Positions 45,952 to 54,849 of a DNA stretch of 64,000 nucleotides are shown piece after piece. The notes beneath the pieces are model-generated. The model was not told where the DNA came from. It saw nothing but the letters and a program-made list of their open reading frames with translations, and searched no databases. The DNA is from Gallionellaceae bacterium (GTDB taxonomy: Bacteria; Pseudomonadota; Gammaproteobacteria; Burkholderiales; Gallionellaceae): contig JAIELH010000003.1 of NCBI GenBank assembly GCA_019753125.1, forward strand, positions 22,087 to 86,086, written 5' to 3'. Both the position numbers and the translations under genes were made by a program. Numbering within the stretch: position 1 is the stretch's first letter; each line of letters begins with the position of its first letter.

Positions 45952-47076
45952 ATGAAGTACGTCGATGAATTCCGCGACGGTGTGCTGGCGAAAAACATCG
46001 CCGCGAACATCGCGCGCGAGGTCGACTCACAGCGCCGCTATCACCTGATGGAATTCTGCGGCGGGCATACCCACGCGATTTCGCGCTACGGCATCGCCGA
46101 CCTGCTGCCCGCCAATGTGCGCATGATCCACGGCCCCGGCTGCCCGGTGTGCGTGCTGCCGGCGGGGCGGGTGGAGAATGCGATCCGGTTGGCGCAAACG
46201 CCGGGGCTGATCCTGTGCTGTTACGGCGACATGTTGCGCGTGCCGGCCGCCAACGGCATCAGCCTGCTGAAAGCCAAGGCGCGCGGCGCGGATGTACGCA
46301 TCGTGTATTCCAGCGCCGATGCGGTGAAGATCGCGCAGCAAAACCCGCAGCGGCAGGTGGTGTTTCTCGCGATCGGCTTCGAGACCACCACGCCGCCGAC
46401 GGCGGTAGCGATCAAACAGGCGCAGGCGCTCGGCCTGACCAATTTCAGCATATTCTGCAACCATGTGCTGACCCCGTCGGCGATTTCGCACATTCTGCAA
46501 TCGCCGGAAATACGTCGGCTCGGCGTACTCTCGCTGGACGGCTTCATCGGCCCGGCGCACGTCTCGACGGTGATCGGCAGCCGCCCTTACGAATATTTCG
46601 CCGAGGAGTTCCAGAAGCCGGTGGTGATCGCCGGGTTCGAGCCGCTCGATGTAATGCAGGCGATACTGATGCTGGTGCGCCAGTTGAACGAAGGCCGCGC
46701 GGCAGTGGAAAACGAATTCTCCCGCGCGGTGACACGCGACGGCAACGTCAAGGCGCAGTTGCTGGTTGCGGAAGTGTTCGAGTTGCGCCGCGTGTTCGAG
46801 TGGCGCGGCCTCGGGTTGGTGCCCTACAGCGCGCTGCGCATCAAGGCGCAATACGCCGATTTCGATGCCGAGTTGCGCTTCCAGGTACCGGCAGTGTCGA
46901 TTGCGGACAACAAGGCCTGCGAGTGCGGCGCGATCCTGCGCGGCGTGAAGCACCCGCAGGATTGCAAGCTGTTCGGCACGGTCTGCACCCCGGATGAGCC
47001 GGTCGGATCGTGCATGGTATCCAGCGAAGGCGCATGTGCGGCGTACTACAGCTATGGGCGGTTTCGCACTCCATAA
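45952..47076 (+). CDS. hypD: Hydrogenase formation protein HypD
   Basis: MEFCGGHTHAISRYG, MIHGPGCPVCVLP, GFETTTPPTA. Confidence 0.97.
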   Translation: MKYVDEFRDGVLAKNIAANIAREVDSQRRYHLMEFCGGHTHAISRYGIADLLPANVRMIHGPGCPVCVLPAGRVENAIRLAQTPGLILCCYGDMLRVPAANGISLLKAKARGADVRIVYSSADAVKIAQQNPQRQVVFLAIGFETTTPPTAVAIKQAQALGLTNFSIFCNHVLTPSAISHILQSPEIRRLGVLSLDGFIGPAHVSTVIGSRPYEYFAEEFQKPVVIAGFEPLDVMQAILMLVRQLNEGRAAVENEFSRAVTRDGNVKAQLLVAEVFELRRVFEWRGLGLVPYSALRIKAQYADFDAELRFQVPAVSIADNKACECGAILRGVKHPQDCKLFGTVCTPDEPVGSCMVSSEGACAAYYSYGRFRTP

Positions 47077-47145
47077 TTTCCCTGTGCGCACAGCGGCCAA
47101 AGCCCGTAAAATGCGCGCCTCATTTTTTGCTTTACCTGTTCAGTC

Positions 47146-48537
47146 ATGACTATACGCACCCGTTTCGCTCCTAGCCCCACCGGTTACCTGCATATCGGCG
47201 GCGCGCGCACCGCCTTGTTCTCTTGGGCATATGCCCGCAAGCTCGGCGGCACCTTCATTCTGCGCATCGAGGATACCGATCTGGAGCGTTCCACGCAGGA
47301 ATCGGTGCAGGCGATCCTGGACGGGATGTCGTGGCTGAACCTGGATTACGACGAGGGGCCGTTTTACCAGATGCAGCGCATGGAGCGCTACAAGGCGGTG
47401 ATCCGGCAGATGCTCGACGAGGGCACGGCCTATCATTGCTATACCTCGCCGGAAGAGCTGGAAGCGCTGCGCGAGGCACAGCGCGCGCGCGGCGAAAAAC
47501 CGCGCTATGACGGCTGCTGGCGCCCGGAGCAGGGCAAGGTTCTGTCGAGCCCGCCGGAAGGCATCAAACCGGTGGTGCGTTTCAAGAACCCCAGCCACGG
47601 CGTCGCAGCGTGGGACGATATGGTCAAGGGCCGGATCGTGTTCGAGAACAGCGAGCTGGATGACCTGATTATCGCCCGTGCCGACGGCACGCCGACCTAC
47701 AACTTCTGCGTGGTGGTGGACGACCTGGATATGGGTATCACGCAGGTCATTCGCGGCGACGATCATGTCAATAACACGCCGCGCCAGATCAACATCCTCA
47801 AGGCATTGGGCGCGACGCTGCCGCAGTATGCCCATGTGCCGATGATCCTGGGCAGCGACGGCGAGCGGCTATCCAAGCGGCATGGCGCGGTGAGCGTGAT
47901 GCAGTATGCCGAGGATGGTTTCCTGCCGGAAGCGCTGGTCAATTACCTGGCGCGCCTGGGCTGGTCGCACGGCGACGAAGAAGTTTTTTTGGTGCAGCAA
48001 TTCGTCGAGTGGTTCGACTTGCGCCACATCAGCAAATCGGCGGCGCAGTTCAACCCGGAAAAGCTGCGCTGGCTGAACCAGCACTACATCAAACTGGCCG
48101 ACAACACCCGCCTGGCTGAACTGGTGCGTAAACACCTCGTGGAACGCGGCGTGCAGGTGAGCGAGGCTCCGCAACTGGAGGCGGTGATCGCACTGTACAA
48201 GGAGCGTGTCGCAACCTTGCTCGAACTGGCCGACGAGGCGGAAGCCTTTTATGTCGAGATACATCCGACGCAGGAACTGCTGGATGCACACCTGGTTTCG
48301 GAAGTGCTGCCCGCGTTGCGCGAACTCGCCGGGTGTTTAGCCGATGTCGTTTGGGAGGCTCCCGCATTGGGTGCGATGATCAAGGAAATGCTGGCCAAAC
48401 ACAATTTGAAAATGCCCAGGCTGGCGATGCCGTTGCGCGTAATGCTGGTCGGGCAAACGCACACGCCATCGGTCGATGCGGTGCTGGCATTATTTCCCCG
48501 CGAGACCGTGCTGGCGCGTATCAAAAAACACCTGTAG
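47146..48537 (+). CDS. gltX: Glutamyl-tRNA synthetase
   Basis: [29 protein letters not shown]-type motif [12 protein letters not shown]. Confidence 0.97.
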   Translation: MTIRTRFAPSPTGYLHIGGARTALFSWAYARKLGGTFILRIEDTDLERSTQESVQAILDGMSWLNLDYDEGPFYQMQRMERYKAVIRQMLDEGTAYHCYTSPEELEALREAQRARGEKPRYDGCWRPEQGKVLSSPPEGIKPVVRFKNPSHGVAAWDDMVKGRIVFENSELDDLIIARADGTPTYNFCVVVDDLDMGITQVIRGDDHVNNTPRQINILKALGATLPQYAHVPMILGSDGERLSKRHGAVSVMQYAEDGFLPEALVNYLARLGWSHGDEEVFLVQQFVEWFDLRHISKSAAQFNPEKLRWLNQHYIKLADNTRLAELVRKHLVERGVQVSEAPQLEAVIALYKERVATLLELADEAEAFYVEIHPTQELLDAHLVSEVLPALRELAGCLADVVWEAPALGAMIKEMLAKHNLKMPRLAMPLRVMLVGQTHTPSVDAVLALFPRETVLARIKKHL

Positions 48538-48605
48538 GGGACAATTCCGGGCGCAAGAAATTGACCTGGATTATTGCATTATGTTCTAATTCGCGCCCTC
48601 CTCAA

Positions 48606-48680
48606 GGGCGGTTAACTCAGCGGTAGAGTGTTACCTTCACACGGTAGAAGCCACTGGTTCGATCCCAGTACCGCCCACCA
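48606..48680 (+). tRNA. tRNA-Val(CAC)
   Basis: Cloverleaf GGGCGGT...ACCGCCC-A-CCA, anticodon loop TTCACAC, T-arm ACTGGTTCGATCCCAGT. Confidence 0.92.
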
Positions 48681-48833
48681 TTCGTCAGACCAGCAGGGCT
48701 GTCAGCGTGCTGGCAAAGCAAAAACATATAACCCTTTCGGGTAGTTATATAGTTCGGCACCTGTTAAAGGATGAATTCATTTTATGCAGAACGGTAGAAT
48801 GCTCCATCTCGAGAATGACAACAGGACGCGATC

Positions 48834-49460
48834 ATGCACTGCAATTTCATAGCCAGCCTGGCGATCATGCTGATTTGCACCTTGGCCGCTGCCGGTGAAA
48901 GCCCGGAAGAAATCAGGCTGCGAGTCGGTGCGGGTGATCTGGTTGCAGGCAAGGAAAAATCCGCAAAATGCCAAGCCTGTCATGGTGAGGATGGCAACAG
49001 CAGGACAGACAATTACCCGAAGCTCGCCGGGCAATACGCGGCCTATATCCGGCAGCAAATCCATGATTTCAAGTCTGGCGCCCGTGTCGACCCCGTGATG
49101 TCCGCGATGGCGGCATCGGTTGAAAGCGAGCAGGATTTGCTCGACATCGCCGCGTATTTTGCCAGCCAGAAACCGATGAAAGGCGAAAGCTCCGTAGACA
49201 ACAAGGTGGGCAAGGCCAGATACTTGGGCTTTGTTACCGGTTGCCGTTCCTGTCATGTACCCGCCGGAGAAGAGCCGGCAAAGTTCAATCCCGAAATTCC
49301 GGTGATCGCCGGCCAGCATAAGGAGTACCTGATCAAACAGCTCAAGGACTACAAGCGCGGCACCCGCAGGAACGAATCGAATGGCGCCATGTCCCTGATG
49401 ACCCGGTACATGACCGACAGGAACATCGAGGACGTGGCGAGCTATGTTTCCGGATTGTGA
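48834..49460 (+). CDS. Diheme cytochrome c (c4-like)
   Basis: Signal peptide; CQACH and CRSCH heme motifs. Confidence 0.92.
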   Translation: MHCNFIASLAIMLICTLAAAGESPEEIRLRVGAGDLVAGKEKSAKCQACHGEDGNSRTDNYPKLAGQYAAYIRQQIHDFKSGARVDPVMSAMAASVESEQDLLDIAAYFASQKPMKGESSVDNKVGKARYLGFVTGCRSCHVPAGEEPAKFNPEIPVIAGQHKEYLIKQLKDYKRGTRRNESNGAMSLMTRYMTDRNIEDVASYVSGL

Positions 49461-49727
49461 GGAACGCCTGAAACGGCCCTGTCATATCGCGTAAGATATC
49501 CGGATGGAAAAGCTTGCCGATCATGTATCCGCACCCTTCGATGTCGAGCGCGTCCGGCGTGACTTCCCCCTTCCCGGGTTTAAATTTTATCTTGCATTTT
49601 TCATATAACATATTAAAATAGTCGGATATTGCCGCCCAAGCTGAGCTGAACTCATCCTTCAAGAGGATTGGATGTGCCAATGTTATTTCTTAGGGTGTTC
49701 CATAATTCAAACTTCATGGAAGTGTAA

Positions 49728-50570
49728 ATGACCTACCGCCGCTTGCTATCGCTGACTTTGGCTGTTCTTTGGGCTGTGGCAAATCCTGCTTTAGCGATGG
49801 ATCACGGTAAACCGCAGGTGCAGCAAGAGAATATAACCGCCCAGTCTTTCGATGAAGCCACAGCGCTGAGAATAAGCCAGGCCGCGATAGGCAACCAGCT
49901 TGGCGATTACACCTTTGTGGATCGCAGCGGGCGCACCGTGCGCATGTCCGACTACAGGGGCAAACCACTGGTTATCAGCCTGATTTATACGCATTGCCCG
50001 TTCATTTGCGCAACCACGACCCGTAGTCTGTCCACGATCAAACAATCGCAGGAAGCGCTGGGAGCGGATAGTTTCAACGTTTTGACAGTTGGTTTTGATA
50101 CAGAGAACGACATTCCTGCCGCAATGGATGATTTCGCAAAGCGTACAGGCGTAGATTTGCCCGGATGGGCTTTTGTCAGCGCTGATGCGGATACGATCAA
50201 GAAGTTAAGCAAAGATTTGGGTTTTGTCTTTTTCCCGCTCGAAGAGGGCGGGTTCAACCACATTACGCAAACGACCTTTGTGGATGCGCAGGGCAAGGTT
50301 TATCTCCATATCTATGGAGAGGACTTTGAAAACAAGACGCTGTTGCAGCCCCTGAAGAACCTGATTTACAACATTAAAACAGCCGAGCCGGGCATGGCGG
50401 GCGTATCTAACAAGGTCAAGTTGTTTTGCACGGTTTATGACGCCAAGACAGGGCAGTATAAAGTGACTTATGGCTACTTTTACGGAATTGGCTTGGGTAT
50501 TTTGTGCTCATTGCTGATTTCGTGGTGGCTGATACTCGAATATCGCAAAAGCGTGAAACGAGAGCATTAG
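49728..50570 (+). CDS. SCO1/SenC-family protein with C-terminal TM
   Basis: VRMSDYRGKPLVISLIYTHCPFICATT copper-site motif. Confidence 0.9.
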   Translation: MTYRRLLSLTLAVLWAVANPALAMDHGKPQVQQENITAQSFDEATALRISQAAIGNQLGDYTFVDRSGRTVRMSDYRGKPLVISLIYTHCPFICATTTRSLSTIKQSQEALGADSFNVLTVGFDTENDIPAAMDDFAKRTGVDLPGWAFVSADADTIKKLSKDLGFVFFPLEEGGFNHITQTTFVDAQGKVYLHIYGEDFENKTLLQPLKNLIYNIKTAEPGMAGVSNKVKLFCTVYDAKTGQYKVTYGYFYGIGLGILCSLLISWWLILEYRKSVKREH

Positions 50571-50621
50571 GAATTTCTCTGTCCGGTATTTTTACCGGGA
50601 ATCATTTTATTAGGAGCCTCC

Positions 50622-51506
50622 GTGATCAAAATAGTACAACAGCTTATCCAGGGCGTTTTTCTGCGTCTGGAGAGAGGGCTAAATGGCATTTTCGGGCCAT
50701 CTCTCAACCCGCTCTATTATCTGGGCGGGATTACCTATTTGATGTTCTGGATTATCGCGGCCAGCGGTTTTTATATTTATTTCTTTTACGAAACCGGGGT
50801 AGAAGATGCCTTCAGCTCGGTCGAGTCTTTAACGCATAAGCAATGGTATCTGGGCGGCATATTGCGCAGCATGCACCGTTATGCTTCAGACGGGATGATT
50901 CTGGCTGCCGGCTTGCATCTGTTGCGCAGTTTTGCTTTTGACCGTTACCGGAATTTTCGCTGGTTTTCCTGGTACACCGGTATTGCGCTGATCTGGATGG
51001 TTTATATCGCCGGCATCAATGGTTACTGGCTGGTCTGGGACAAGCTGGCGCAATTTGTTGCTCTGGCAAGCGCTGAATGGCTGGATGTCTTGCCGATTTT
51101 CAGCGTGCCTCTTGCACGCAATTTTCTCGAGCAGGGCAGCGTAAACGATCGTTTCTTTTCACTGCTTTCGTTTATTCACCTGGGTGTTCCACTGGGCCTT
51201 TTCGGGCTCATCTGGATTCATACGCAACGGGTTCCGCAAGCCAAGACTTCGCCGCCGAAAGCAGTCAGGTATGGGCTGATCCTGTCGATGCTCGCGCTTG
51301 CGCTGATCAAACCGGCATTGAGCCAGGGGCATGGAAATCTGGATTTTTCAGCGACTATCCTGGAACTGGATTGGTTCTATTTATGGATGTTTCCGTTGCT
51401 CTATTCCTGGGGGGGGGGGATTATGGCTGTTGGCAGGTGGGATTACCGCATTCCTGTTGCTGCTGCCATGGCTGAGATGGTCAAAGCGCGGCAAAGGCGA
51501 ATTTGA
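50622..51506 (+). CDS. Cytochrome b (bc-type N-terminal family), C-terminus disrupted at an 11-G tract
   Basis: NPLYYLGG...QWYLGGILRSMHRYASDGMILAAGLHLLRSF...INGYWLVWD; paralogous to 54850-56385. Confidence 0.88.
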   Translation: MIKIVQQLIQGVFLRLERGLNGIFGPSLNPLYYLGGITYLMFWIIAASGFYIYFFYETGVEDAFSSVESLTHKQWYLGGILRSMHRYASDGMILAAGLHLLRSFAFDRYRNFRWFSWYTGIALIWMVYIAGINGYWLVWDKLAQFVALASAEWLDVLPIFSVPLARNFLEQGSVNDRFFSLLSFIHLGVPLGLFGLIWIHTQRVPQAKTSPPKAVRYGLILSMLALALIKPALSQGHGNLDFSATILELDWFYLWMFPLLYSWGGGIMAVGRWDYRIPVAAAMAEMVKARQRRI

Positions 51507-52557
51507 AATCTCTTCGGTTCCCTGCGGGCATGTGGTTACGGCAAGACAAGGCGAAACCATACTTGAAGCCTCATTGCGCCAGGATATAAACCTGCCCTAT
51601 ATTTGCCGCGACGGCGCCTGCGGTGCTTGTAAAGGCACTATTTTAAAAGGCACGGTTGACTATGGCACTTATCAGGAGGGCGTACTGACCGATGCGGAAA
51701 AAGCGGCGGGCAAGGCGTTGTTTTGCTGCGCCAAGCCATTATCCGACCTGAGCATCGAGTGCCATGAAGTCGATGAGCTGAAGCGCTTCCCGATCAAGAG
51801 CCTGAAGTTCCGTGTCCAGAAAATGACGCGTGCGGCACAGCATGTCATGCTGCTTGACCTGCGCCATGAGGGTGACGAGCGCTTCAACTTTATTGCCGGC
51901 CAGTATGTTGCCGTCCAATTGGATGACGGTACCAAACGCAGCTATTCCGTTGCCAATGCACCGTATGAATCCGACCGTTTGGAACTGCATATTCGCCAGG
52001 TGCCAGGCGGTAAATTTACCGGCCATGTCTTTAATGACGGGATGAAAGAGGGCGATGTGCTGCAGGTGGAAGGGCCATATGGAAGCTTCTTCCTGCATGA
52101 GGACAGCGATAAGCCTATCATTTTCATGGCTGGAAACACCGGATTTGCGCCGATCAAGAGCATGGTGGAACATGCATTCAAGATTGGCCTGAACCGGCCC
52201 ATGGCACTGTACTGGGGCGTCAAGACTCCGGCTGATTTTTACCTGATGGACTTGCCGGAAAAATGGCAGCAGGAGCATGATAATTTCAAGTTTATTCCGG
52301 TCTTGTCCGAGTCCAAGCCAGAATACAACTGGCAAGGCAGAACCGGTTTGGTGACAGAGGCGATCCTGCAGGATTACCCGGAGTTGAACAACCACCAGAT
52401 ATACGCTTGCGGCCCGCCGGCCATGGTGGATGCAGGCCGCGCCCCGTTCATGGGCAGGGGATTGCCGGAGGATCAGTATTTTTCCGATGCATTTTTTGTT
52501 TCTCACCACAATGCACCGGCTACGGAAACGCCATCAAATGAGGTGAAGCATGACTAA
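51331..52557 (+). CDS. 2Fe-2S ferredoxin + FNR-type flavin/NAD reductase, probably the C-terminal part of the upstream cytochrome b
   Basis: CRDGACGACKGTILKG 2Fe-2S motif; RSYSVANAP FAD site; CGPPAMVDA; frame joins after the G tract. Confidence 0.9.
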   Translation: MEIWIFQRLSWNWIGSIYGCFRCSIPGGGGLWLLAGGITAFLLLLPWLRWSKRGKGEFEISSVPCGHVVTARQGETILEASLRQDINLPYICRDGACGACKGTILKGTVDYGTYQEGVLTDAEKAAGKALFCCAKPLSDLSIECHEVDELKRFPIKSLKFRVQKMTRAAQHVMLLDLRHEGDERFNFIAGQYVAVQLDDGTKRSYSVANAPYESDRLELHIRQVPGGKFTGHVFNDGMKEGDVLQVEGPYGSFFLHEDSDKPIIFMAGNTGFAPIKSMVEHAFKIGLNRPMALYWGVKTPADFYLMDLPEKWQQEHDNFKFIPVLSESKPEYNWQGRTGLVTEAILQDYPELNNHQIYACGPPAMVDAGRAPFMGRGLPEDQYFSDAFFVSHHNAPATETPSNEVKHD

Positions 52558-53068
52558 GCCATTGCAATATGTGGGGCAAGGGTTGTTTTATGCCCTGTTC
52601 ATGGGGGTGATCGGCTATTTCGCCACCTCCCCGTCTTATACCCACTTGCAGCCGGATGAAACGCTGATCAAGCTGAGCTTCAGCCATGCCGGACATACCA
52701 AGGGTGAGTGCCGGGAGCGCAGCGCGGAAGAGCTTGCCAAGCTTCCGGCATACCAGCGCAAAGGCGGGACGGTATGCCCGCGCGAGCGTGCCGATGTTGT
52801 TTTTGAGCTTGAAATAGACGGAAAACAGTTTGATCACGTGGTAATGAAGCCGGCGGGATTGTCGCACAGCGGCAATTCCAATATTTACCGGCGCATTCCG
52901 GTGAAGGCGGGTGTCCATACACTGAAGGCACGCCTGAAAGACCGCGAAGGAGAAGGCTTTAACTACGAGCATGAGGAGACGATGACTCTTGCTCCGGGAC
53001 GCATCGTGGTGATCGATTTCAAATCGGCAACCGGTGGCTTTATCTTCAAAAATAAAAATGCAACTTAA
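52550..53068 (+). CDS. Membrane-anchored protein of unknown function
   Basis: N-terminal TM YVGQGLFYALFMGVIGYFA then soluble domain; overlaps neighbours in the operon. Confidence 0.75.
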   Translation: MTKPLQYVGQGLFYALFMGVIGYFATSPSYTHLQPDETLIKLSFSHAGHTKGECRERSAEELAKLPAYQRKGGTVCPRERADVVFELEIDGKQFDHVVMKPAGLSHSGNSNIYRRIPVKAGVHTLKARLKDREGEGFNYEHEETMTLAPGRIVVIDFKSATGGFIFKNKNAT

Positions 53069-53078
53069 GGGCAGGGAA

Positions 53079-54473
53079 ATGAACTCGTTTTATCGACAGG
53101 CTGGAAGCAATACAAAGGGCAGGGAAGGGGGCGAATTTACGCTTTCGATGCCTTCGGAGGCCAGCCGCAAACTGGCTTCCGGCTGGTTATGGCTGGGTGT
53201 GGCATCGTTGCTGGGGGCAGGATTATTCGCCATTCTGCTGGTGCTTTCGCGCACCCCCTACATTCAGGATGTTTTTCCCTGGGTTGACTTCTTTCACACC
53301 GCGCTGGTGGTGCATGTAAACCTGTCGGTGCTGCTGTGGTTCCTGGCATTTGCCGGTGTATTGTGGAGCCTGAATACCTCGTCACGCTTGGCGGGCATGG
53401 GTTGGCTCGCTCTGGCGCTGGCGGCTGCCGGCTCCATTGTGATTGTGCTGTCCCCTTTTATTGCCACCGGCAAGCCGCTGATGAGCAACTATGTTCCGGT
53501 GATTCAAAGCAGCTTCTTTTTTACCGGACTGGTCGTGCTTGCCGCTGGCATAGCCGTGCTGGTGCTGCGTAGCCTGATTGCGCCACCCTCTGCACAGTTA
53601 TGGAAAGGAGGGGAGGGTTCGATACGCATCGGCTTTTATGCTGCCGCTGTTGCCTCGCTGTTTGCGCTGATTTGCTTTGGCTGGTCTTACGCTATTGTCC
53701 CGGATATTGATGACCGCACGCAGTATTACGATCTTTTGTTCTGGGGTGGCGGGCATGTGTTGCAGTTCACCTATTTGCTGCTGATGCTGTCGGGATGGCT
53801 ATGGCTTGCGGATGCCTGTGGCGCAAAGAACCCGTTGACTCCCCGCATCGCATCGTTCCTGCTCCTGCTCGGGCTGTTGCCGGTGTTTTATGCACCTGTC
53901 ATCTATCTGTCTTACGGCCATTTGCTGGGCGATTATATGGTGCAATTCACCCAGTTGATGAAAGTTGGTGCAGCTTTCGCGCCCGTGCCATTGGGCTTGG
54001 CGGTTCTTTACGGGGCCATCATGAGCCCCGGAACGGCAGCAACCAAACCGCAACGCGCGGCACTGTTTTCATCCGTTACGCTGTTTGCGGTTGGCGCCGG
54101 CATAAGCCTGATGATCGGGGAAAGCAACACAATCATTACGGCGCACTACCATGGCACCGGAGGGGCAATCAGCATGGCATTCATGGGGTTGACATTCCAT
54201 TTGCTGCCGCGCCTCGGCTATCGTGAGCCGGATTTGAAATGGGCAACGCTGCAACCCTATATGTACGGTGCAGGGCAGCTTTTCCACATTATCGGACTGC
54301 TGTGGTCGGGCGGTTATGGCGTGCAGCGCAAGGTTGCGGGCTCGGCACAGGAGTTGCATGGCTTTGCACAGACAGCAGGCATGGGCTTGATGGGCTTGGG
54401 CGGGTTGATAGCCGTTATTGGCGGCATCATGTTCCTGGTGGTGGTGTTCAAGGCCGTGCGGCGACCAGCATAA
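53079..54473 (+). CDS. Heme-copper oxidase subunit I family protein (atypical)
   Basis: 12-TM-like; HTALVVHVNLSVLLWFLAF, FWGGGHVLQFTYLLLMLSG, ITAHYHGTGGAISMAFMG. Confidence 0.8.
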   Translation: MNSFYRQAGSNTKGREGGEFTLSMPSEASRKLASGWLWLGVASLLGAGLFAILLVLSRTPYIQDVFPWVDFFHTALVVHVNLSVLLWFLAFAGVLWSLNTSSRLAGMGWLALALAAAGSIVIVLSPFIATGKPLMSNYVPVIQSSFFFTGLVVLAAGIAVLVLRSLIAPPSAQLWKGGEGSIRIGFYAAAVASLFALICFGWSYAIVPDIDDRTQYYDLLFWGGGHVLQFTYLLLMLSGWLWLADACGAKNPLTPRIASFLLLLGLLPVFYAPVIYLSYGHLLGDYMVQFTQLMKVGAAFAPVPLGLAVLYGAIMSPGTAATKPQRAALFSSVTLFAVGAGISLMIGESNTIITAHYHGTGGAISMAFMGLTFHLLPRLGYREPDLKWATLQPYMYGAGQLFHIIGLLWSGGYGVQRKVAGSAQELHGFAQTAGMGLMGLGGLIAVIGGIMFLVVVFKAVRRPA

Positions 54474-54486
54474 TGCCTATTTTCAA

Positions 54487-54522
54487 AATACAGCTTACAA
54501 TCAATTTATTGCAAGCTGTATT
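54487..54522. other. Large stem-loop, possible bidirectional terminator
   Basis: AATACAGCTTACAATCAATTTATTGCAAGCTGTATT. Confidence 0.55.
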
Positions 54523-54534
54523 AAACAATATACA

Positions 54535-54732
54535 TTAAGGTGTGTTTTGCAGCGCAGGCACAAAAAAGTTGATTACAGTGGAGGTAAGCAGTGCCAGCGC
54601 AAGAATGATGGCGAAGAAAATGACGCTGCGGTATTGCAATCGTTCGCCACGTAATATTTCGATGCGGTCAAGCAACCAGTCGGACATGAAATAAAGGCCA
54701 GCAGCTACCAGAGTGTAGTAAACAACTTCCAA
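54535..54732 (-). CDS. Small two-TM membrane protein
   Basis: MEVVYYTLVAAGLYFMSDWLLDRIEILRGERLQYRSVIFFAIILALALLTSTVINFFVPALQNTP. Confidence 0.6.
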   Translation of the reverse strand: MEVVYYTLVAAGLYFMSDWLLDRIEILRGERLQYRSVIFFAIILALALLTSTVINFFVPALQNTP

Positions 54733-54849
54733 GTCAATTCTCCATCAAATATATTCAAGTCTGCCATTATATTATGCTGCCAAGCTTTGAGCAGAGGCTT
54801 TTACCGGTTTTTTTCAGTTGCGGTGCGAAACACGTTATAAAGGCTCAAA

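Noticed and set aside
53079-54473. Confident assignment as cbb3 oxidase or NO reductase
   Set aside because: Conserved His motifs place it in the heme-copper family but the subtype cannot be settled by eye and no partner subunit was recognised
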